Below, piece by piece: positions 16,903 through 26,135 of a stretch of 64,000 nt of DNA. Each line of letters starts with the position of its first letter. The stretch's first letter is position 1. The notes under the pieces were generated by a model. It ran no database searches and was not told the origin of the DNA. It worked only from the letters and a program-made list of their open reading frames with translations. The stretch comes from Psychroflexus sp. ALD_RP9. Its GTDB lineage: Bacteria; Bacteroidota; Bacteroidia; Flavobacteriales; Flavobacteriaceae. The position numbers and the translations under genes are program-made. The stretch lies in assembly GCF_017311165.1 (NCBI RefSeq), contig NZ_CP062973.1, positions 372,001 to 436,000 of the forward strand. Reading direction: 5' to 3'.

Positions 16903-17193
16903 ATGTTTAAAGTTAAATCATTCAAATTACCCAAGAACACGCGTTATAATTACACGCCACGTTATTATAATGGCAAAAAAATTAGTAATATTTACGAAAT
17001 AGATTCTAACTTTAATAAATATAAATCAACCCACAACTCTATAGATTTTGGGTCTCATTGGGCAGATGCTCGAAAAAATAGTCGCCATCGTAGTAATCGT
17101 TCAATTAATAGGCGAGTGATTTTAATCGCTTTAATATTAGTTTTCCTTTTTTTATGGCTTATCGATTTTGATCTCTCAATTTTCAGCCAGTAA
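16903..17193 (+). CDS. Small conserved membrane protein between ribH and mutL
   Basis: A 96-residue protein, very basic and Asn/Tyr-rich over residues 1-70, with one C-terminal membrane helix (about 71-90, RVILIALILVFLFLWLI). Homologues in flavobacteria sit in the same place and are often mislabelled as riboflavin synthase beta subunit because of the neighbour; nothing in the sequence supports that. The plan suggests a tail-anchored protein with a nucleic-acid- or lipid-binding basic head. Function unknown. Confidence 0.7.
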   Translation: MFKVKSFKLPKNTRYNYTPRYYNGKKISNIYEIDSNFNKYKSTHNSIDFGSHWADARKNSRHRSNRSINRRVILIALILVFLFLWLIDFDLSIFSQ

Positions 17194-17197
17194 ATTT

Positions 17198-19009
17198 ATG
17201 AGTAATCGCATAAAATTATTGCCAGATCACGTTGCTAATCAAATTGCCGCCGGTGAAGTGGTACAAAGACCGGCATCTGTTGTCAAAGAATTGCTAGAGA
17301 ATGCCGTCGATGCCCAAGCCTCTAAAATAAAACTTATTGTTAAAAATGCTGGCAAATCATTAATTCAAGTCGTAGACAACGGCGATGGCATGAGCGAAAC
17401 TGATGCTCGATTGTCACTTGAAAGGCATGCCACATCTAAAATATCAGCGGCTGAAGATTTATTTCAACTTCAAACTAAAGGATTTAGAGGTGAAGCTCTT
17501 GCATCTATTGCGGCCATTGCTCATCTAGAATTGAAAACAAAACAAGATCAGGAAGATGTTGGTACTCAAATTCAAGTCGAAGGAAGTGAAGTTAAAGAAC
17601 AACAACCTATAGTAACTGCGAAAGGAACTTCAATCGCCGTTAAAAATTTATTCTTTAATATCCCTGCACGTCGAAACTTTTTAAAATCAGATCAAGTTGA
17701 ACTTAAGCATATTATAGACGAATTTCAGCGTGTTGCCTTGGCGCATCCTAATATCGCTTTTGATATGATTCATAATTCTAACGAATTATTTCAATTACAA
17801 ACCTCAAACCTTCGACAACGTATAGTTGGAATAATGGGTACAAAAAGCAATGAAAAACTTGTTCCTGTTGAAGAATCTACAGATTTACTGAAAGTTAAAG
17901 GATTTATTGGTAAGCCCGAATATGCAAAGCGCAGCCGTGGCGAACAATTTATATTTGTTAATAATCGTTACATTAAAGATCATTATTTAAACCACGCCAT
18001 ATTAGCTGGTTTCGAAGGCTTGCTGAAAGACAAAACACATCCATCCTATTTTTTATATTTAGATATAGATCCTAAACGGATAGACATTAACATTCACCCT
18101 ACTAAAACGGAAATTAAATTTGATGACCAACATGCTATTTATAGCATCATTCAAAGTAGTGTTAAACATAGTTTAGGACAGTTTAATATTGCACCTGTTC
18201 TTGATTTTGAAAAAGATAGTAGCCTAGAAACAAACTATAAACAACACCATTCACCTGCCAAAATACCAAGTATTGAAGTAGATCGCGATTATAATCCTTT
18301 TAAAACAGAGTCTACCCAATCGCAGAGTCGCCAAAAGTCAAATTCGATAACCAACTGGGAAGATTTATATTCTGTTGAAGTACCAAAAACTTCAACTGAA
18401 ACTGTTGAATTTGAATCAAAATTATTTGAAGAACATGAGTTTACAACACAAAACAAAGCCTTTCAATTAGCTGATAAATACTTAGTTTCAGCTTTTAAAA
18501 GCGGGCTCATTTTAATTAATCAACATCGGGCACATTATAGAATTCTATACGAAGCTTTATTAAAAAATATTACTGAACAGCCTGCTGCAAGCCAGCAACT
18601 TTTATTTCCTTTAGAGCTTGAACTAAATCAAAAAACAGCATTAGTTTTTGAAAATTTACAAGAATCTATTGAAAACACAGGATTTAGATTTTCAACTTCT
18701 TCAAAAAATCATTTAGTAATTAACGGGATTCCAGATTTAGTTCAAGAACAACAAGTGCCACAAATTTTAGATGAAATTTTTTCAGCCTTTACAGATGATT
18801 TGCCAAGTTCAAGTTTTGAAAGTAATACGATTTTAGCTAAAGCTTTAGCTAAAAATATGGCAATCAAAACAGGTGTACAGTTAGATCAGGCTGAAATCAA
18901 CCAAATAATCGATACCTTATTTTCTTGTAAAGATTATTTACAAACTCCCGACCAAAAACAAATTTATTTTAATTTAAGTTTAGACGACATCTCTAAAAAA
19001 TTCGCTTAA
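17198..19009 (+). CDS. mutL: DNA mismatch repair protein MutL
   Basis: A 603-residue protein. The N-terminal GHKL ATPase shows VVKELLENAVDAQA, DNGDGM, GFRGEALASIAAIA and TSIAVKNLFFNIPAR. The linker is about residues 330-430. The C-terminal dimerisation domain has INQHRAHYRILYEALL where endonuclease MutLs carry DQHA-x2-E-x4-E; here the Asp is Asn and the first Glu is Tyr, and no CPHGRP motif follows. Nicking activity therefore looks weakened or lost. An in-frame upstream start (17168) would add residues from the preceding gene; the ATG at 17198 gives the usual MSNRIKLLPDHVANQIAAGEV start. The stop overlaps the first rhomboid ATG. Confidence 0.95.
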   Translation: MSNRIKLLPDHVANQIAAGEVVQRPASVVKELLENAVDAQASKIKLIVKNAGKSLIQVVDNGDGMSETDARLSLERHATSKISAAEDLFQLQTKGFRGEALASIAAIAHLELKTKQDQEDVGTQIQVEGSEVKEQQPIVTAKGTSIAVKNLFFNIPARRNFLKSDQVELKHIIDEFQRVALAHPNIAFDMIHNSNELFQLQTSNLRQRIVGIMGTKSNEKLVPVEESTDLLKVKGFIGKPEYAKRSRGEQFIFVNNRYIKDHYLNHAILAGFEGLLKDKTHPSYFLYLDIDPKRIDINIHPTKTEIKFDDQHAIYSIIQSSVKHSLGQFNIAPVLDFEKDSSLETNYKQHHSPAKIPSIEVDRDYNPFKTESTQSQSRQKSNSITNWEDLYSVEVPKTSTETVEFESKLFEEHEFTTQNKAFQLADKYLVSAFKSGLILINQHRAHYRILYEALLKNITEQPAASQQLLFPLELELNQKTALVFENLQESIENTGFRFSTSSKNHLVINGIPDLVQEQQVPQILDEIFSAFTDDLPSSSFESNTILAKALAKNMAIKTGVQLDQAEINQIIDTLFSCKDYLQTPDQKQIYFNLSLDDISKKFA

Positions 19010-19767
19010 TGCAACAAATAACACCAACTGTAAAAACCCTTTTAATTGTTAACATCATCTTTTTTGTTGGCTCTCAGGTGATTGGCGATTACGCCTATAA
19101 AGTTTTTGCTTTATGGTTTCCAGAAAACCCTAATTTTGGGTTTTGGCAAATTTTCTCGCATATGTTTATGCATGCACAAGAAACCATATCGCACATTCTT
19201 TTTAATATGTTTGCACTTTATATTTTTGGTAGTGCTCTAGAAAATTATTTAGGTCAGCAGCGATTTTTATTTCTATATTTTTCGGCTGGTTTAGGTGCTG
19301 CTGGGTTGCAAATTTTATTCAGTTACTATAATTTTAATGAAGCCTACCAATATTATATTGATCAAGGTATCAGTGCTGGAGAAATTTCAGATCTTTTAGC
19401 GAGCGTGGTCGAAACAGGTCAATACCGTGTTTTTAGTCAAATTCCACAGGGTATTACAGATCAACTTTTAGGAACTTATGTTGTACCAATGGTAGGTGCA
19501 TCAGGTGCAATTTTTGGTGTATTAGCAGCATTTGCGATTGTATATCCTAATATGCACTTATTTATTATATTTATACCAATTCCTATTAAAGCTAAATACT
19601 TAATAGGTGGCTATTTTTTAATTAATGTATTTTCTGCACTGAGTGGCGTTAGTTTATTTGGACCATCGAATACAGCGTATTGGGCACATATCGGTGGTGC
19701 AATTATCGGATTTATTATGATGTGGTATTGGAAAAAAAATCAGTTTAATTATAACCGATGGAATTAA
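19009..19767 (+). CDS. Rhomboid family intramembrane serine protease (first copy)
   Basis: A 252-residue membrane protein with about six membrane helices. HMFMHAQETISHILFNMFALYIFG holds the HxxxN-type region, GASGAIFGVLAAFA contains the catalytic Ser, and YWAHIGGAIIGFIMMW contains the catalytic His. Rhomboids cut membrane proteins inside or near the bilayer. Its ATG overlaps the mutL stop by one base and a second rhomboid follows after 1 base. An additional 40-residue loop (about residues 105-150) sits between helices. Confidence 0.9.
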   Translation: MQQITPTVKTLLIVNIIFFVGSQVIGDYAYKVFALWFPENPNFGFWQIFSHMFMHAQETISHILFNMFALYIFGSALENYLGQQRFLFLYFSAGLGAAGLQILFSYYNFNEAYQYYIDQGISAGEISDLLASVVETGQYRVFSQIPQGITDQLLGTYVVPMVGASGAIFGVLAAFAIVYPNMHLFIIFIPIPIKAKYLIGGYFLINVFSALSGVSLFGPSNTAYWAHIGGAIIGFIMMWYWKKNQFNYNRWN

Positions 19768-19768
19768 T

Positions 19769-20662
19769 ATGAATTGGCAAGATAAATTACGATATAGGTA
19801 CAACCTAGCAAATATTGTTGAAAAATTAATCGTTATTAATATCGCGATGTTTATATTGACTTTTGCAGTTAATACCATTGCATTTTTATTAACTGGAAAT
19901 CAATATTCAACTGGTTTTTTAACCGAGTGGTTAAGCTTTCCAAAGGATTTATTAGACTTTGCTATAAGACCATGGAGTATTATTACTTACGCTTTTATGC
20001 ATGCCGGGATATTTCATATTTTATCTAATATGATTATTCTTTATTTTTCTGGTCAATTTTTCTTAACCTTTTATTCTTCAAAACGCTTAGTTAATTTTTA
20101 TGTTTTAGGAGCTATTTTTGGAGCTTTAATCTTCAGTTTAAGTTATAACATTTTTCCAGCGTTTCAAGGAACAGGTAAATCATATTTAATTGGTGCTTCA
20201 GCATCTGTCATGGCTGTTTTGGTTGGTGTTGCAACTAAGGCACCAAACATGCAAGTGCGTTTATTAATTTTTGGAAATTTAAAACTTTGGTGGATTGCAA
20301 GCTTTTTAGTGGTGGTTGACTTTATACAAATTCCATTTGGAAATCCTGGTGGTCACTTAGCCCATCTTGGTGGAGCACTTTTAGGCTATATCTACACAAA
20401 ACAGCTAGATAAAGGAAACGATATTGGTGCATGGATTGAAGACAGCATTAATTGGTTTTCTAACTTTTTTAAGGCTACAAAATCTCCAAAGATGAAAACT
20501 GTTCATAAATCTAAAACAAAATCAAAGTCAAGAAAATCTACTCCAAACAAAGCTAATCAAGAAAAAGTAGACCAAATTCTGGATAAAATTAGTAAGAGTG
20601 GCTACGACAGTTTAACTAAAGCTGAAAAAGATTTTCTGTTTAATGCAGGGAAAGACTTGTAA
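19769..20662 (+). CDS. Rhomboid family intramembrane serine protease (second copy)
   Basis: A 297-residue paralogue of the preceding gene. YAFMHAGIFHILSNMIILYFSGQ, GASASVMAVLVGVA (catalytic Ser) and HLAHLGGALLGYIY (catalytic His) are intact. After the last helix a lysine/serine-rich linker (about 230-260) joins a short helical C-terminal domain ending EKDFLFNAGKDL, which is typical of Bacteroidetes rhomboids. The first copy lacks this tail, so the two have diverged in regulation or partners. It shares an operon with mutL, the first rhomboid and the EEP gene. Confidence 0.9.
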   Translation: MNWQDKLRYRYNLANIVEKLIVINIAMFILTFAVNTIAFLLTGNQYSTGFLTEWLSFPKDLLDFAIRPWSIITYAFMHAGIFHILSNMIILYFSGQFFLTFYSSKRLVNFYVLGAIFGALIFSLSYNIFPAFQGTGKSYLIGASASVMAVLVGVATKAPNMQVRLLIFGNLKLWWIASFLVVVDFIQIPFGNPGGHLAHLGGALLGYIYTKQLDKGNDIGAWIEDSINWFSNFFKATKSPKMKTVHKSKTKSKSRKSTPNKANQEKVDQILDKISKSGYDSLTKAEKDFLFNAGKDL

Positions 20663-20673
20663 AAAGTGAATTA

Positions 20674-21711
20674 ATGGCTGGTTTTAGAAAGCTTAATTTT
20701 CGAAATAAATTGATTTATAGCCTTAATTTATTGTTTGCGCTATTATTAATTGTTGCCTACTTGTTACCATTTATTCCTCCTAAATTATCATCCATATTGT
20801 CTATTATAAACCTTGGTTTAGGCATCCTTTTAGCAATAAATGTTTTGTTTATGTTGTATTGGGTAATTTTATTAAAGCGCCAAGTTTTCTTATCGCTATT
20901 ATGTATCCTTATAGGTTTTAACTATTGGAACTCTATTTATGCATTTAACACTTTAAATAAGAATCGAAACATCACAGATTCAACTATTGACATCATGAAC
21001 TATAATGTCCGGTTATTCAACAAATACAAATGGATTGACTCAGATAAAGTACCTCAAAATATAAAGAAATTTATCCATAAACAATCGCCTGATATTTTAG
21101 CATTACAAGATTATTATTTACATGAATCGACAGATTTAAAAGAATTTAAATACAGTTATAAACAACCTACAAAAGCTAACGGAAAAAACGGTTTAGCTAT
21201 TTTTAGTAATTATAAAATCATCAGAACTAAAAATCTTGAATTTGAGCAAACTGCTAATAATGCTATTTATGCTGATGTAGTTATTAACAACGACACTTTA
21301 CGAATCTTTGCAGTGCATTTAGAATCTTTAAAAATTGTTCCTAATGTTAAGCAACTTCAAAATAATGATCAACAAAAATTAGTAAACCGTATTGGTAAAT
21401 CATTTATCAAACAACAGTCACAAGCTGAATTAGTTGCAAAGGAAATTAAAAATTCACCTTACAAAGTGGTTGTTTGTGCTGATTTAAACAACTCGCCTGT
21501 TTCTTATGTCTCTAGGAAAATTTTAGGCAATCGTTTACAAGATAGTTTTAAAGAAGTTGGCCAAGGCTTTGGTAAAACTTTCGATTTTGATTTCATACCG
21601 TTAAGAATTGATGTAATTTATGTTGATAAAAACCTTAAACCGATTAAGTTTAAGAATTTTGATGTAAATTATTCAGACCACTACCCGATTTTAACACGAA
21701 TAGAAATATAA
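20674..21711 (+). CDS. Membrane endonuclease/exonuclease/phosphatase-family protein
   Basis: A 345-residue protein with three N-terminal membrane helices (within residues 14-95) and a C-terminal EEP domain that should face the periplasm. DIMNYNVRLFNKY, LRIFAVHLES, CADLNNSPVSYV, FDFIPLRIDVIYVD and SDHYPILTRI are the EEP motifs. The metal-binding Glu normally seen in LCLQEFY-like segments is Asp here (LALQDYY). Substrate could be a phospholipid head group, a phosphodiester or nucleic acid; sequence does not decide. It ends the mutL-rhomboid-rhomboid operon. Confidence 0.85.
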   Translation: MAGFRKLNFRNKLIYSLNLLFALLLIVAYLLPFIPPKLSSILSIINLGLGILLAINVLFMLYWVILLKRQVFLSLLCILIGFNYWNSIYAFNTLNKNRNITDSTIDIMNYNVRLFNKYKWIDSDKVPQNIKKFIHKQSPDILALQDYYLHESTDLKEFKYSYKQPTKANGKNGLAIFSNYKIIRTKNLEFEQTANNAIYADVVINNDTLRIFAVHLESLKIVPNVKQLQNNDQQKLVNRIGKSFIKQQSQAELVAKEIKNSPYKVVVCADLNNSPVSYVSRKILGNRLQDSFKEVGQGFGKTFDFDFIPLRIDVIYVDKNLKPIKFKNFDVNYSDHYPILTRIEI

Positions 21712-21714
21712 CAC

Positions 21715-22344
21715 TTATTTAATTTGATCAAAATAAACCTCAGCTGAAGGTCCTAAATTAAATAACACATCTAACACACATAAATTAGGAATAAAACCAT
21801 ACTTAGACTTAAAGACTTGGTTATATTCTGAAATTCCATAAAATGCTGAACGTTTAGCTGAAATGAATCGGCGTTCATCTTTAATTTCATTATTAGATGA
21901 ATAAACAAGTTTATATTCATCTGTAAATTTAAAATTGAAGTCTATGCCTAAAGCTTCAGCTACCACTTCTGTACATTTCAAATTGTAATCCATTAAAAAA
22001 GTTGCTGGTTTTTCAAACAAAAAGGCAAAATCATCTTCATAAAATTCAAAAAAAGGCGACGTTCTGTAAGCAGTTTGAATAGACTTCCAATGTAATTGCT
22101 GCCATTTAAAACTTTGCTCAATTTTTACATCTTTGTATAATTGACGCTGGTGATTGTCTTTCCTATGCTTAACAGGAATATTTAATTGCAACCTACCATT
22201 GGCACCATAAATATACTGTCTATTACGATAAGTTTGTTTCTGGTAATTATCATGCATTTCAAAAGCTATACAATCTGCCTTACTCATAGCAATGTATTGA
22301 TCTAAAGGACCAAAATAAGCTGGATGAAAAAGAGAAGTTACCAT
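21715..22344 (-). CDS. WbqC family protein
   Basis: A 209-residue cytosolic protein. FHPAYFGPLDQYIAMSKAD, YRNRQYIYGANGRLQLNIPVKH and the WQQLHWKSIQTAYRTSPFFEFY block match WbqC-like proteins, which occur in surface polysaccharide clusters and are suspected of modifying sugar nucleotides. The gene is last in a minus-strand run with lepB, dapB and parAB, so no polysaccharide context is present. The exact reaction is unknown. Confidence 0.85.
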   Translation of the reverse strand: MVTSLFHPAYFGPLDQYIAMSKADCIAFEMHDNYQKQTYRNRQYIYGANGRLQLNIPVKHRKDNHQRQLYKDVKIEQSFKWQQLHWKSIQTAYRTSPFFEFYEDDFAFLFEKPATFLMDYNLKCTEVVAEALGIDFNFKFTDEYKLVYSSNNEIKDERRFISAKRSAFYGISEYNQVFKSKYGFIPNLCVLDVLFNLGPSAEVYFDQIK

Positions 22345-22347
22345 AAA

Positions 22348-23925
22348 TTAAGCTTTTTTACGCTTTTTACTAAAATATCTGAAACCAAACCAAAGTACTA
22401 ATGCAATCAAGAAATATTGCAAATAAGATACGCGTTCGCCTTCACCAGCTACGGTTGTAAACATACGGTCTAACCTAAGTTTATCAAGTAAACCAGATGC
22501 ATTACCATCTAAACTTAACCAAATAAATACAGGTTTACCAACCACATGGCTCATTGGGACATAACCCCAGAAACGACTATCTTCACTGTTATGACGATTA
22601 TCACCCATCATAAAATAATAATCTTGTTTAAAGGTATAATTATCGATAGGTTTGTTATTCATGTAAACTTGATCTCCTTTAATAGACAAGCTTTGTTGCC
22701 TACCTAGCTCAGAACCTTCATAAACTTCAATCACACGACGATAAAGTGAAAAAGATTCAGCATTTAGTTTTACAGTTTTTCCTTTTTTTGGAATATAAAT
22801 AGGTCCAAACTGATCGCGATTCCAATTAACTTTTTTGTTATTAGGGAAGATTTTTAAATCTTTTTCACCTTTTGGGTCAATTTGCCGCTTAATCCATTCT
22901 ACATTAGGATGGTTTTCGAGTTTTTTAGCAGAAGCCTCTGTTACAGCGGGAATTAAATATTGCCGTTTTGATTTATTAAACCAAGCAATACCATCTGTAA
23001 TATTGTAAATTTCAACTAAACTACGCAAATTAAAACCCTGACCTTTACCTTGAACGATATAAGAATACTGTGGTTTTGCACGCTCAGGCAATTCTAAAGG
23101 CTTAGAATTAATATAAATTTTTCCATCAACAATTTTTAATGAATCACCTGGAACACCGACGGTTCGTTTAACGTAATTAGATTTTTTATCGATGGGTTTA
23201 TGGTAATGTTTTCCTGAGCTATCACCAAACATTCTTACCGTATCTACAGGCCAGTTAAAAACAACTATATCATTACGTTCAATTTCGGTGATAGCAGGTA
23301 ATCGCATTAAAGGTAATTCAACCGAAGATGAATAAGATTTAACACCAAGACCAGGAATTGAATCATGAACCATAGGAAAAGATATTGGTGTCTTTGGTAC
23401 GCGAGCTCCATAATGAAATTTACTAACAAACAGGAAATCACCAACCAATAAACTCTTTTCTAATGAAGAGGTTGGAATTGTAAAGGGCTGCATGACGTAT
23501 GTATGAACTATTGTTGCCGCTACCACTGCAAAAACAACAGAACTAACAAATTCTCCCGTTTTAGTTGTTGCTTTAATACTACGATTACCTAGGTATTGAC
23601 AAGTTGATAAATAGTTGAGATAATAATTGTAAAAACCTAAACTAAATATGGCTAGAAAAGTATCTAAAGTTGAATTTTTACCAAAGCTTCTAGCAGTTTC
23701 TACCCATATCACAGGAAACATAATAACATTGATTACAGGAATAAATAGTAAAAATACCCACCACCAAGGTCTATTGATTATTTTTAATAATACGATTGCA
23801 TTATAAATAGGGATTGCTGCTTCCCAAGCTTCTCGACCTGCGCGTTTATAAAGTTTCCAAGTTCCCAAAAAATGAATAACTTGGATAATAATGATCAATA
23901 CTAGTAAATTGATTAATGTTAGCAT
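22348..23925 (-). CDS. lepB: Signal peptidase I with N-terminal membrane extension
   Basis: A 525-residue inner-membrane protease that removes signal peptides from exported proteins. Residues 1-115 form several membrane helices with a DUF5684-like pattern (GREAWEAAIPIYNAIVLLKII). The S26 domain follows: FTIPTSSLEKSLLVGDFL has the catalytic Ser, NYVKRTVGVPGD the catalytic Lys, and MMGDNRHNSEDSRFWG the conserved box III. Between boxes lies a long insertion (about residues 290-420), making it much longer than E. coli LepB (324 residues). A Leu replaces the Met after the catalytic Ser. Large flavobacterial homologues share this plan. Confidence 0.93.
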   Translation of the reverse strand: MLTLINLLVLIIIIQVIHFLGTWKLYKRAGREAWEAAIPIYNAIVLLKIINRPWWWVFLLFIPVINVIMFPVIWVETARSFGKNSTLDTFLAIFSLGFYNYYLNYLSTCQYLGNRSIKATTKTGEFVSSVVFAVVAATIVHTYVMQPFTIPTSSLEKSLLVGDFLFVSKFHYGARVPKTPISFPMVHDSIPGLGVKSYSSSVELPLMRLPAITEIERNDIVVFNWPVDTVRMFGDSSGKHYHKPIDKKSNYVKRTVGVPGDSLKIVDGKIYINSKPLELPERAKPQYSYIVQGKGQGFNLRSLVEIYNITDGIAWFNKSKRQYLIPAVTEASAKKLENHPNVEWIKRQIDPKGEKDLKIFPNNKKVNWNRDQFGPIYIPKKGKTVKLNAESFSLYRRVIEVYEGSELGRQQSLSIKGDQVYMNNKPIDNYTFKQDYYFMMGDNRHNSEDSRFWGYVPMSHVVGKPVFIWLSLDGNASGLLDKLRLDRMFTTVAGEGERVSYLQYFLIALVLWFGFRYFSKKRKKA

Positions 23926-23927
23926 AA

Positions 23928-24641
23928 TTACTGAGTTAAATCGTCTAAAACTTGCGCCATTGTGTAAACGCCAGTTGGTTGTTTATAAATCCATTCGGCT
24001 GCTATAACAGCACCTTTTGAAAAGCCATCACGCGAAAAAGCAGTGTGACGAATACTTAATTGGTCAATTTTATTAAAAAAAGTTACAGTGTGATCACCAA
24101 AAACTTCTCCTTCTCTATATGCTTCAATTGGAAGTTTAAACGCTTCGTGTTCTGGAGGACAAGACCATTCTGAATATTTTGTGTGATCTTCTATTACTTG
24201 CTCCGCCAAAGTAATAGCTGTTCCGCTTGGTGCATCTTTTTTATGAATATGATGGGTTTCTTCTAATTTAGCATTATAATCTGTGTTGACCATTAATTTA
24301 GATAAGTAAGCATTTAGTTTAAAAAACAAATTAACTCCAACACTAAAGTTTGAAGCATATAAAAATTTTGATTCGTGCTTATGGCATAATTTTACAGCTT
24401 CATCATAACGGTTAAGCCAGCCTGTTGTTCCTGAAATCACAGGAAGTTGAATTTTTAAAGCTTCTGAGATATTTTTAAAGGCAGCATCAGGAACGCTAAA
24501 ATCTATTGCCAAATCTGCCTGCTTCAATAAATCTAAATCTATGTCTTTATTTGTTTTATATATCACTTCATGACCGCGATTAAGAGCAACTTTTTCGATT
24601 GCTTTTCCCATTTTTCCGTAGCCAAGTAAGGCAAGTTTCAT
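23928..24641 (-). CDS. dapB: 4-hydroxy-tetrahydrodipicolinate reductase
   Basis: A 237-residue enzyme of the lysine and diaminopimelate pathway that feeds peptidoglycan. LLGYGKMGKAIEKVAL is the NAD(P) motif, SGTTGW and YASNFSVGVNLFFKL are family blocks, and EETHHIHKKDAPSGTA is the substrate-binding and catalytic motif. It is shorter than the E. coli enzyme (273) as usual in this phylum. It lies 2 bases upstream of lepB. Confidence 0.95.
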   Translation of the reverse strand: MKLALLGYGKMGKAIEKVALNRGHEVIYKTNKDIDLDLLKQADLAIDFSVPDAAFKNISEALKIQLPVISGTTGWLNRYDEAVKLCHKHESKFLYASNFSVGVNLFFKLNAYLSKLMVNTDYNAKLEETHHIHKKDAPSGTAITLAEQVIEDHTKYSEWSCPPEHEAFKLPIEAYREGEVFGDHTVTFFNKIDQLSIRHTAFSRDGFSKGAVIAAEWIYKQPTGVYTMAQVLDDLTQ

Positions 24642-24642
24642 A

Positions 24643-25230
24643 TTAATTAAGCTTTATATTAAAAGTAAGATTAAATTCTGGTTTCCGAGTGATGTGATTG
24701 GGTATAATTTGCGGACTTACACTCAAATCGCGCGAAACATTAAACTGGTTTAAATGCGCTTCAACATTTGCATCTATGATATTTAGTATGTAAAATCCAA
24801 TAATAAATAATAAAGAGTATTCTTTATTTTGACGGAATTGCTTTTGAGCATCAATGAGATTTTCATTGGTTAGTACACCAAAAAATTCATCATCTTCAAA
24901 ACCCGCTAAACGACTTTTATAAGCATCTCTATAGCGATTATACTCATTATTATTAAAAATATAAAAGTAGGTGCTCGCACCTATTGCACCATATACAAGC
25001 GGAATTTTCCAATAACTTTTGTTATAAGCTTGACCCAATCCAGGTAAAACAGCCGAATAAAATGCAGCTTTAGCAGGTGCATTTGCATCGAAAGGGTTGG
25101 CTTGAAATTTTGATTCGGATTTTAGTGATTTTCTGTTTGTGTTTAGTTTTAAAACTGAGGTTGTATCAGTCTGTGCAAAGACAAACGAATTTATGAAAAC
25201 AACAATTAATGCTATTAATAATTTAGGCAT
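24643..25230 (-). CDS. DUF5683 domain protein, exported
   Basis: A 195-residue protein starting MPKLLIALIVVFINSFVFAQ, a clear signal peptide. The core KAAFYSAVLPGLGQAYNKSYWKIPLVYGAIG with its small-residue-rich helices is the DUF5683 signature, followed by a membrane helix (LLFIIGFYILNIIDANVEAHLNQF) and a beta-rich tail. The ATG at 25230 is chosen over 25344 because the longer form loses the signal peptide; it overlaps parB by 8 bases. Found beside parB in many flavobacteria. Function unknown. Confidence 0.85.
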   Translation of the reverse strand: MPKLLIALIVVFINSFVFAQTDTTSVLKLNTNRKSLKSESKFQANPFDANAPAKAAFYSAVLPGLGQAYNKSYWKIPLVYGAIGASTYFYIFNNNEYNRYRDAYKSRLAGFEDDEFFGVLTNENLIDAQKQFRQNKEYSLLFIIGFYILNIIDANVEAHLNQFNVSRDLSVSPQIIPNHITRKPEFNLTFNIKLN

Positions 25231-26125
25231 TTTTTGAATCTTGTAAAAGCTTAGCGATTCGGTTAAAATCTTCATCTGAAGAAAATGGTAATATAATTTT
25301 TCCGTTACCCTTTTTTGTAATCTTAATGTCAATTTTAGCTCCAAAATGTTGTGATATAGCTTTTAATTGTTGCTGCTTGTCTTGGTCGAGTTTTGGTTGA
25401 GAAATCGGTTTTTTACGACCTTCATTAATCGACTTTACTAATTTTTCAGTCTCGCGCACTGAAAGCTTTTCTTTTAGTATTTTTTCATACACTTCAATTT
25501 GCTGTTCAGTATTAGAGATATTGATTAAAGCACGACCGTGACCCATACTTAAAAAGCCGTCTCGCATGCCGGTTTGTATAATTGGGTCTAATTTTAATAA
25601 ACGTAAGTAATTAGCAATTGTAGACCTATTTTTACCAACGCGATCGCTCAATTGCTCTTGTGTTAAATCTATTTCATCTATTAATCGTTGGTAAGATAAT
25701 GCTATTTCAATTGGGTCTAAATCTTGGCGTTGAATATTTTCAACTAAGGCCATCTCAAGAGATTCTTGATCGTTTGCGATTCTAATGTAAGCAGGAATAG
25801 TTTCTAATCCCACTATTTTAGATGCTCTAAAACGACGTTCGCCTGAAACTAACTGATAAGCTTGTTGACCTACCTTTCTAACTGTAATTGGCTGTATTAC
25901 ACCTAGTTCACGAATAGAAGAAGCTAACTCGTCTAAGGCGTCTTCGTTAAAGCTAGTTCGTGGTTGAAATGGGTTTACTTCAATAGAATCGAGTTCTAAC
26001 TCGACAATGTTGCCAACTACTTTATCAGCATTTTTATCTTCAACAGATTGAATATCGTTTTCAGGATCATTCAATAAAGCCGATAATCCTCTTCCTAATG
26101 CTTTTTTACGTGTTGTTTTTGCCAT
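25223..26125 (-). CDS. parB: Chromosome partitioning protein ParB
   Basis: A 300-residue CTPase and DNA-binding protein. VNPFQPRTSF, LVSGERRFRASKIVGL (box I and II) and LVENIQRQDLDPIEIA form the nuclease-like CTP domain; LTQEQLSDRVGKNRSTIANYLRLL is the helix-turn-helix that reads parS; the C-terminal part dimerises. It loads onto parS and spreads, and with ParA moves the origin region. parA lies 10 bases upstream. Confidence 0.95.
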   Translation of the reverse strand: MAKTTRKKALGRGLSALLNDPENDIQSVEDKNADKVVGNIVELELDSIEVNPFQPRTSFNEDALDELASSIRELGVIQPITVRKVGQQAYQLVSGERRFRASKIVGLETIPAYIRIANDQESLEMALVENIQRQDLDPIEIALSYQRLIDEIDLTQEQLSDRVGKNRSTIANYLRLLKLDPIIQTGMRDGFLSMGHGRALINISNTEQQIEVYEKILKEKLSVRETEKLVKSINEGRKKPISQPKLDQDKQQQLKAISQHFGAKIDIKITKKGNGKIILPFSSDEDFNRIAKLLQDSKNA

Positions 26126-26135
26126 AGTTTAAAAA

